DNA of 64,000 nucleotides from Asterias rubens (taxonomy: Eukaryota; Echinodermata; Asteroidea; Forcipulatida; Asteriidae), in NCBI RefSeq assembly GCF_902459465.1, contig NC_047062.1, positions 24,185,919 through 24,249,918 of the forward strand, written 5' to 3'. Within the stretch, counting starts at the first letter, position 1, and the number at the start of each line of letters is the position of its first letter. The translations under genes and the position numbers were made by a program. This document shows positions 58,101 through 64,000 of this stretch, in pieces. The notes under the pieces were generated by a model. The model saw only the letters and a list, made by a program, of their open reading frames with translations. It was not told the origin of the DNA and ran no database searches.

Positions 58101-61100
58101 CATCATTGACACAGCGATTGTTAATTGATATACAAATTACATTGAGATAATTGCTACATAAGAACCACAGAATGGCAACCCCGAGTAGGAAAAAGATCTA
58201 GGGGCAGACCGAAGAAAAGATGGAGGGATGACATAACAAAGTTGGTGGGGGGGACCTGGACAAGGATAGCAAAGGAACGGCATACCTGGAAAGATCTGAC
58301 AGAGGGCTACATCCTGCAGTGGATGGACAATGCCTAGATGAGATGAGATGAGATGATGAATTGCTACATCAGTGGTTTTCAAACTGTTGTTTATAAAATG
58401 GACACACACTAAATCTGTACCAATAATTGTGGCTGTACACATATTTGTAAGTGATTGTGAAATGTGGGATAATCATCTTAATGGAATCATTTCCTCACAG
58501 GTCTCTGGTGTCAAACTATCAGCTACGTCGGGCATCCATTCATCTATTGCTGTCCATGTTGTGTTTGCCTCATCACTTTAAGGATCTACCAATACAAGGT
58601 AACCCTCACCATATACAATGGATTTGCACAAGATGCATTGAAGAACAGCAACTTCAACCAAGATTTATATTCAGTCCAACACGGCCTAAACAGAAGATGG
58701 TAATACACCTTAGTTGAAGTTGTTTTTCTTCATTGTATCTGAAGAAGTAGTTGTTGCTATGAAAGCTCATGCAGATGTTTATTTATAGCTAGTCTTGAGT
58801 CCTGAGTAAGGTGATCCTTCGCAGCATAAAATTTGGCTATACTGGGATGGTGCAGCGTGGCGTCACAGCGGTCAGGTGCAAGTGAAGAAAGAAAATAAAC
58901 AAAGTAGGGGACAAAAAGCACAAGAAGTTGACAAAATCCAACAAAACTTGGGTGCAGGTTAAAAAGCTTGACTTGAAAATTTAGAGGAGCATTCCTGGAA
59001 GGCGTTGGATGGTGTAGCCAGAAAAGCAGCCGCAGGCAACTGGTCAGTCATAGAAGTGCTACATTTTAATTTCCTTTTTGCAATTAATTCAAAAAACTGG
59101 CTAACCACCACTTATTTTTAAGTCCACTGAAAATTCAGTGAATTTGTATCTACATTATTTTGATGTATGACTTTGTAGATCTGATGACTGGGAAGGAAAT
59201 GATTACAGAGGATCTTCTTGGTCGGCCAGAGCTCGTGACGTTTCTCTCCCTCAAACCTAAGCTAGTAGATCTCATGATTACAGCAGTACAGTGTGAAACG
59301 GACTCCTACAATACACAAATGCTCCTGGGTAAGTTTGTTTACTATACATGTAGATACAGAGGTGACAGTGACAAGTACCTTCATTCCTCTAGAAAATACC
59401 TAAGGGCCCCATAACCAACCTCGTTCCCAGTGGTGATCGATCTCACCGCGTCATTTTTTCCCAGCATGCCTTGCTCGATCATAACCCCTGGAATTGGCAA
59501 ATTTAAATGGTCTATATGCTAGCACATTTAAATGAGCCATTAATGAGCATACATATTCATTTTTCAATATTTTCTATGCGCGCACGCATGTCTTTCCTCT
59601 TAAAGAATGTTTTTGTTTTAAAAAAAATGGGTTTCTGTCATAAAAAACGCGGGCGTGATCAGCGTAATATGCATACCCATTTCCTGAGCCAATCAGCGTT
59701 GTTTCCCAGTACATCCCTCCCAGGGGTTAGTGACGAGAGGTATCAATACGGCGCGCCGTCCATGGTAGCGAGGCTGCCCCATAACATATCCCAAGAGGAC
59801 TTTTATATTTGTCTGCATTGTTGAGGGCACTGAAAGGGTTAAGTGTCTTGCTCAACGACACGGGAACAAGACCAAAACTAAAACTTCGCACCTAAAGTCC
59901 AGTGCTAATTCACACTATTTGTACAAGTGTATCTTTAGTATTTTGAGTTATTATCGCAGTTAAGTGTGAAACAGATTCCTGCAATACATAAATGCTGCTG
60001 GGTAAGTTTGCATTATACACTGCAAGTCCAATGAGGCAACAGTGGCAAGTGTCTTCATTCCTCTAGAAAATGCCTTAGCGTCCCATAAAATATTCCATGA
60101 GGATGTGTCATATTTTGTCTTTATAACTTACCTCTTGCTTGTTCTGTATTCTGGTTGGCTGAAACACGGTCACATGGGATGAACTAATAAAGTCTCGCAC
60201 GCGTGTTTTGCGGGAACTAGTTCCCGAGCAGGCACTAGTCTTTGAAAATAGTGCCCGGTTACAGCACCCTCTCTTGACTTGAACCGTGAACAGCAACTAC
60301 AAAACTTCCTTTCTTTTCCAGATTTCTGTTCTTATTTCACATTAAAGACCGAGCTGTGTTATAAAACACATATTGATTGGCATAATTCGGTAACTAGTGT
60401 ACATGTACGTCTATTTCCCCTCGGGCCGGTGAGTGACCAGAAGAGGGGCCTATTTCCCTCGGCCCTCGGCCTCAGGAAATAGGTCGCTCTTCTGGTCACT
60501 CAAAGTCCCTTGGGGGAAATAGACGTACACTAGTTACCTCATTACCAGTCAATATGTGTATAATGTTCTTCATGGAAAATGTTATTGTTTGAAATACTGA
60601 TTTTGGGCTGAACAAGGAAAACTTATTACTTGTAGAGCTGGATTTGAACTATTAATGACCTCAGGATTAAAGTACCGGCACTCTACCAACTGAGCTGTCT
60701 AGCTCTATGTTGTGGCCTTCCTATTTCTTAAAAAAACTTTTTTCTTGGGTGCCAGTCAGAAGCCATGCAACCGTTAGTTGCTGGCAGCCAGGGATCATCT
60801 CCAAGTTAATGATACAACCTGGGAAGCGGCAGCCAGGGGATCACCTTAAGGGGACTCAACTTATTATTTCAGATATCAAATAATAAACCACAAGGGAAAC
60901 TTACTGGGTAAATTTTAAATGATTGGGGGTTGAACAAAGACAAAATAGCTAAAGCAGGATTTGTGCTAGCGCTCTACCAACTGAGCTAACCATAAAACCA
61001 TACTTGTATAGCACAAATCACTATGAGGTCCCTATGCGCTGTCATCAATTTAACAATTCCTGCGTCTGTATAAATACACCTTATTTCACCTTATTTCTGT

Positions 61101-63095
61101 GAGCTCTTTTGCTGACATGTTACTGCGGCCTGCTTACTTTTGCACTTCATAGTACGATATTACTCACATGTGAGGCTTGTACTCGAAAAGGAAGAAGAAG
61201 AAGAAGATTTAGTTTAAATGATTTGTTTGAAATATTGTTGAAAGAGAAGTTTTATTTTAATCCGACTGTCGTTGTGTAGGAGCGATGCATTTCTGTGTAC
61301 TGGACTCGGCAATGTCTGAGGAGATGGAAGCGATGCAGGCTGAGATGGAGCAGCAGAAAAACATCTTGCATGAGGAGGAAGAAGAAGAAGATTCAGATGA
61401 AGTGACAAATGAGAGAGAGAAGACAAAGAGGTCTGTTGTGGTTGCTAAATTTTGTAAATTATGTCTTGGTAGAAAAGGGGAAACAATCGTGTTTGAACAG
61501 AACATACATGTTATCCTGATCTATAAGGTTTTTGTTTTTACAAATTCGTACAGTGTATACACCGATTGCGTTAACACCATGTGTATATCTACTTTGCTGT
61601 TTAGATTTTGTTCTTTGAAAACTTCTTTAAAGACATTGGACACTATTGGTAATTGTCCAAGACTAGCCTTCACAGTGGGTGTATCTCAACATATGCATAA
61701 AATAACAAACCTCAGTCGTCGAAGTTGTGAAATATTAATGAAAGAAAAAACAACCTTGTCGTACCATGGTCACACAAAGTTGTGTGCTTTCAGATGCTTG
61801 ATTTCGAGACCTCAAATTCTAAATCTGAAGTCTCAAAATCAAATTCGTGGAAAATTACTTTTTTTTCTTGAAAACTACGTCACTTCAGAGGGAGCTGTTT
61901 CTCACAATGTTTTATACTATCAACCCCTCCCCATTACTCGTTACCAATTAAGGTTTTATGCTAATAATAATTTTGAGTAATTACCAATAGTGTCCACTGC
62001 CTTTAAGTTAATAAGCAGGACGTTCTTTTCAGAACTAAGTAGTCTCCCGAATTCAGAACTCTCCTCCGCGGCAGTAGAGTGAATAGCAAGACAAGTTAAG
62101 AACAAACTCTACCTGGCAAGTAGATACACGTGGTGTTACTGTTAACCAAATATATATTGATACATCAGCACGCAATGCCTACAAACCTATAAATTAAGAC
62201 AGCTTTTCTGAATAAGTGACGAGAAATGGTCAACACTGAAAGCCCTTTAAATTTTGACTTGATTTGTTTAATATTGACAATAATTATTAATATAAAATTG
62301 ATATTGACAATGACTCGCTTAGCCAAAACTTACTGCTTAAATTTGGTTTGTATAGCACATAGAGACAATTACTAGGTCACATGATTTGGGGCAAGCTTTT
62401 GCGTAGTTACATCAGAGATGGCGAACACCCATACAAGGGTTTACCATACAAAAGGATACCCCAAACCATTCTTCATAGCAACTGTGTCTATATAGTCTGA
62501 CGAATTCAAATTGAAGGGATACCTTGTGACCAAGCAAATCATTGTACAAGACATTCTAATCTAATTCACAAATGGCTTATTTCACCACATACTATGGGTG
62601 GCACGGTGCAAAAAGCGCTCGCCTCTCACCTAGGTGACCCCGGTTCGATTCCCAGTCGGGGCCATATGTGAGTTGAGTTGTGCGTTGGTTCTCTGCTGTG
62701 CCACGAGGGTTTTCCAGACTATCCGGTTTTCCTCCCTCATGAAAAAAATCAAACACTTTCGATCTTAGCTGTGCTCCGTGGTCATAATGGGTTGATGTGG
62801 CTGGCAGCTGAATGCGCCCTTGCATGCCTGCTTCTCGAACACCTTGTAGCCGCGTCCTTCGCAATTCAGCTCTAGCTGCGAGTAAGGACGATTAGCCCCC
62901 CAAATTATTATTATATTATTATTATACTATACTTATTGATTCTATCGCATATTTTTGCTGTCTGCCTGTGATATATTCATGCCAAGTTAATGCCATAACA
63001 CTGATCTTTTTACAGGGATAGTGAGATTGATGACAAGCGTGCTAGTGGTACTGGGAGTAGGACATCCTCTCGCAGCTCTTTCACTGGTAGATCAG
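46141..63095 (+). CDS. RALGAPB: Ral GTPase-activating protein beta subunit, 5' part (12 coding exons), continues off the right edge
   Basis: Exons: 46141-46362, 47521-47728, 48743-48913, 50231-50491, 50982-51242, 52287-52673, 56153-56439, 57439-57581, 58501-58598, 59179-59328, 61280-61430, 63016-63095; phases agree and about 806 aa are covered. Landmarks match human RALGAPB closely: [13 protein letters not shown] at the start, [14 protein letters not shown] across the exon 1-2 junction, [69 protein letters not shown] and [10 protein letters not shown]. Known role: non-catalytic partner of RALGAPA1/2 in the complex that inactivates RalA and RalB; it acts in the cytosol. The catalytic-like RapGAP region of the family is near the C-terminus and is not in this window. 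The last seen donor is at 63096. Confidence 0.94.
46582..46706. mobile_element. Short palindromic MITE (GGCGCCACCACTTTTTCA family)
   Basis: A copy in RALGAPB intron 1, opposite orientation to the 8.8-kb copy: GGATAACTTTCCGTATGGCG at the left, GTGGTGGCGCCATACGGAAA at the right. Confidence 0.78.
47034..47369 (-). mobile_element. Non-LTR retrotransposon reverse transcriptase C-terminal fragment
   Basis: Minus-strand frame with [33 protein letters not shown] and [10 protein letters not shown], the familiar C-terminal block of CR1/jockey-like polyproteins. It is truncated at the 5' side. It lies in RALGAPB intron 1. Confidence 0.72.
47816..48110. mobile_element. 294-bp hAT-like MITE, copy 3 (inverted)
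   Basis: The third member is in the opposite orientation (the GATGCTTCTTGCACAAAC side is on the left). The target duplication GTTAACCC is exact at 47808-47815 and 48111-48118. It lies in a RALGAPB intron. Confidence 0.85.
48115..48300 (-). mobile_element. SINE, reverse orientation
   Basis: TAGTACACAGGACCTGCAGC, then GTAAAGTATCTTGCTCAAGG, and GGAACTCGAACCCACACTCT (B-box complement). It directly abuts the hAT-like MITE on its left. Confidence 0.55.
48420..48457. repeat. Perfect 38-bp palindrome
   Basis: The arms GGTTCTTTTCAATGCATT and AATGCATTGAAAAGAACC are separated by two bases. It lies in a RALGAPB intron. It may be the core of a lost MITE. Confidence 0.85.
48975..49155. mobile_element. 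Long-arm hairpin MITE in a RALGAPB intron
   Basis: The arms GATAATCTCTAAATGAGTTG and CAACTCATTTAGAGATTATC are perfect complements, with GGGGTGGTTCTGAAAAG continuing inward; outer ends are AACACCATG and CATGGTATTACC. About 170 bp. Confidence 0.72.
51975..52235 (+). mobile_element. 3' end of a CR1/L2-type retrotransposon
   Basis: Reads [20 protein letters not shown] and [14 protein letters not shown] to TGA, then TAGGCGCTTTGTAACC and a (GTAT)n-like tail at 52225. It lies in the intron before RALGAPB exon 6. Confidence 0.75.
53830..53900 (-). mobile_element. tRNA-like sequence, probably a SINE head
   Basis: On the minus strand GCTAGATAGCTCAGTTGGTAGAGC, shortened here as A box, and GGTTCGAGTC as B box sit between near-complementary ends GCTAGA and TCTAGC. 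The anticodon arm (CCAGC...CCAGA) does not pair, so I do not call a functional tRNA. Confidence 0.45.
54279..54840. repeat. Minisatellite, about seven copies of an approximately 83-bp unit
   Basis: Each unit holds AACCAGTGTTTTCAAGTTCA, TCTGTCTCATGAATATTCAT and TGTGAAATAATACATCAATC with few changes; units start near 54279, 54362, 54444, 54527, 54611, 54695 and 54785 (last one shortened). It is in the long RALGAPB intron 6 and has no conserved reading frame. Confidence 0.85.
55522..55901. mobile_element. TTAA-type palindromic MITE
   Basis: TTAA lies at 55518-55521 and 55902-55905; the left end AGGCAGTGAACACTATTGGT matches ACCAATTGTGTCCACTGCCT on the right. It has a clear central hairpin, GATTTCGAGACCTC with GAGGTCTCGAAATC. 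It is in the intron before RALGAPB exon 7. Confidence 0.83.
56483..56744. mobile_element. Palindromic MITE (CAATTTCAT family)
   Basis: Starts CAGGGCCCAATTTCATGGCT and ends AGGGCCATGAAATTGGGCCC, with repeats of GTAAGCACAGAATC in the arms. It begins about 44 bp after the donor of RALGAPB exon 7. Confidence 0.78.
57038..57112. mobile_element. Fragment of the CAATTTCAT MITE family
   Basis: One arm only: GCCCAATGCCATGGAGCTGC, then AGCAGCTAAGCACAGCAAAA. No matching second arm nearby. Confidence 0.5.
58169..58355 (+). mobile_element. Non-LTR retrotransposon C-terminus with (GATGA)n tail
   Basis: Open frame 58169-58338 reads [20 protein letters not shown], then [20 protein letters not shown] and LQWMDNA to TAG. 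This RPKKRWRDD...W..A.DR..W tail marks the end of several RTE/Nimb-like polyproteins. An ATGAGATGAG tail follows at once. RALGAPB intron 8. Confidence 0.75.
59179..59328 (+). CDS. RALGAPB: RALGAPB coding exon 10, source of a nearby duplicate
   Basis: It encodes [16 protein letters not shown], then [20 protein letters not shown] and NTQMLLG; human has [20 protein letters not shown]. The acceptor is a short TTTGTAG and the donor GGTAAGTT. The 3' third of this exon and its donor recur, mutated, about 670 bp downstream. Confidence 0.9.
59416..59776. mobile_element. MITE inserted in the intron after RALGAPB exon 10
   Basis: Imperfect inverted ends CAACCTCGTTCCCA (from 59416) and, read from the other side, CAGCCTCGCTACCA (ending 59776) are flanked by direct repeats CCCCATAAC at 59407-59415 and 59777-59785. 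The related duplicate at about 60086 has the uninterrupted site, so it serves as the empty allele. There is no coding capacity. A 9-bp duplication would suit a Mutator-like superfamily, but this is tentative. Confidence 0.72.
59957..60110 (+). pseudogene. Dead partial duplicate of RALGAPB exon 10
   Basis: Positions 59957-60001 repeat the last 45 bases of exon 10, followed by the same donor GGTAAGTTTG and about 100 bp of similar intron (including CTTCATTCCTCTAGAAAAT). The codon aligned with CAA of NTQM is TAA, so the copy would stop translation. An AG (TTATCGCAG) just precedes the copied exon. It looks like a local tandem duplication that has decayed, not a usable alternative exon. Confidence 0.75.
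60129..60564. mobile_element. Dispersed palindromic element, copy B
   Basis: Same order as copy A at the left edge of the window (TTCTGTATTCTGGTTGGC, then GGTGAGTGACCAGAAG, then AGTCAATATGTGTATAAT). It has a strong hairpin centred near 60465. It lies in the RALGAPB intron after exon 10. Confidence 0.7.
60655..60715 (-). mobile_element. Degenerate tRNA-like sequence
   Basis: Minus strand AGCTAGACAGCTCAGTTGG and TAGAGTGCCGG with a weak B box AGTTCAAATCC. Same type as 53.85 kb. A further half copy (TAGCTCAGTTGGTAGAGCGC) is at about 60968-60990. Confidence 0.4.
61631..62002. mobile_element. TTAA-type palindromic MITE
   Basis: TTAA lies at 61627-61630 and 62003-62006. It is downstream of RALGAPB exon 11, and the long open frame that runs from that exon to 61980 is read-through into this element. 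Confidence 0.82.
62597..62945 (+). mobile_element. tRNA-derived SINE, second family
   Basis: Head GGTGGCACGGTGCAAAAAGC with B box GGTTCGATTCCCAGTCGG; body CCACGAGGGTTTTCCAGACT and GGTTTTCCTCCCTC; tail CCAAATTATTATTATATT. Distinct from the 20.8-kb family. Confidence 0.65.
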
Positions 63096-63398
63096 GTAAT
63101 AACCTTCAGGGATTTTTTGTTGAAACGTAGCTGAACAGGAACAATTTGGTTGGTTTCAGCTGTATGAGATCAGCCAGCTTGGGATGGGTTGTGTTGTGAC
63201 TAGATGACGTCAAAACAACTTAAGTTGTGAAAATGGAATTAGGTGTTGCAAACTGCTCCATCAACCAAAAGGTCCTATGGTATGAATGCCGAACATAGTT
63301 AATGGCCTGAAGTTTCGACCCCCCCTAGCAGAGTCTTTCACAAAGGCTAAAAGATAGCACTCAGGAAACAAATTAAGTTGTGAGCAAAACTAGGCTTG

Positions 63399-63955
63399 AA
63401 TAAGGGAATCAATGTGTGGTGAAGAGGTTTTCAACTAGTGGTTTAATCCCAACGAGGCCTGGTTCTTGATAATTTTACCGAGACGAAGTCGAGGTAAATT
63501 ATAAAGAATCAGGCCTCGGCGGGTTTAAACCACTAGTTGAAACCGATTCAACACACTTTGATTCCCATTCATAAATACCTTTTTTATCAAAAACATCATC
63601 ACTTTTTGGTCAAAAAGTAAAATAAATGCAAAGATTATAATTGTTATAATTTCTTTCAACAAAACACCCCTGCAGCTATGAAATGGTAAAGCCCTCCGCC
63701 GCCCTCGGGTAAACAACTCCTAATGAGGGAATGCTGTGCACGTCGCGCGTATCGCGTGATGTGGCACAATTGTTTCAGCTGTTGCTCTCGACCAATAGGA
63801 ATGAAGAAACTGTCTTATAAGAACAGGTGCAAGGTCGCGTGTCACGCCCCTGAATTAACACTTTTTACCGGTCATAAACAAAGGTTTATACACACCCACG
63901 TCACACGCTCTCCACCAATAGGAATAGCGAAACTGTCTGAGGTATTTATGAATGA
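63399..63955. mobile_element. Dispersed element, longer copy, inverted
   Basis: Near-identical reverse copy of the 17-kb element over about 450 bp. It carries GTATTTATGAATG at its right end and a related ATTCATAAATACC internally, so the ends resemble inverted repeats. It lies beyond the last RALGAPB exon seen. Confidence 0.75.
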
Positions 63956-64000
63956 GTTGTAAAACAGCGTATCAAAAACAATAGGTGGCAACCCAAAATT

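Noticed and set aside
61285-61980. 231-codon open frame as a separate gene
   Set aside because: Only 61280-61430 is coding (RALGAPB exon 11); the rest reads through the donor into intron and a TTAA-type MITE.

Overview
The window is animal nuclear DNA. It contains intron-rich genes with GT/AG junctions, short exons, and introns packed with short palindromic transposons (MITEs), tRNA-derived SINEs, decayed non-LTR retrotransposon tails and long (ATT)n tracts. Protein content and repeat style fit a marine deuterostome. I think an echinoderm, probably a sea star, is most likely, but that is inferred from the repeats and not proven here.

Layout. (1) 1761-7128, minus strand: a complete KLHDC3-type kelch gene in 8 coding exons (381 aa). 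It ends in a recognisable BC box, the elongin-binding motif of CUL2 ubiquitin ligase receptors. (2) 9847-32406, plus strand: a complete ninein/ninein-like gene in 20 coding exons (1316 aa), with EF-hands at the N-terminus, a very long coiled coil and the conserved ninein C-terminal tail. These two genes are head to head, with 2.7 kb between start codons. (3) 37221-39976, plus strand: a two-exon RING-coiled-coil-NHL protein (544 aa) of TRIM type that lacks a B-box. (4) 41852-44298, minus strand: an unrecognised candidate gene whose predicted product starts MGSGSSK, a myristoylation-like start. It has four phase-compatible exons and one apparent frameshift. (5) 46141 to beyond the right edge, plus strand: the first 12 coding exons (about 806 aa) of the Ral GTPase-activating protein beta subunit, RALGAPB.

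The genes belong to unrelated processes: ubiquitin ligase receptor, centrosomal microtubule anchoring, RING E3 and small-GTPase control. I see no operon-like logic. All exon boundaries were set by reading splice sites and keeping phase. Summed lengths of the three complete genes are exact multiples of three and end in stops.

The rest of the sequence is a rich record of transposition. A 294-bp hAT-like MITE family has three copies, each with a perfect 8-bp target duplication. A TTAA-flanked palindromic family has eight copies. There is an approximately 1.1-kb element whose inverted ends are themselves tandem arrays. One RALGAPB exon is partly duplicated, with a later MITE insertion in one of the two copies. 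There is also an inverted pair of repeat copies 46 kb apart. No bacterial, viral or CRISPR features were seen.
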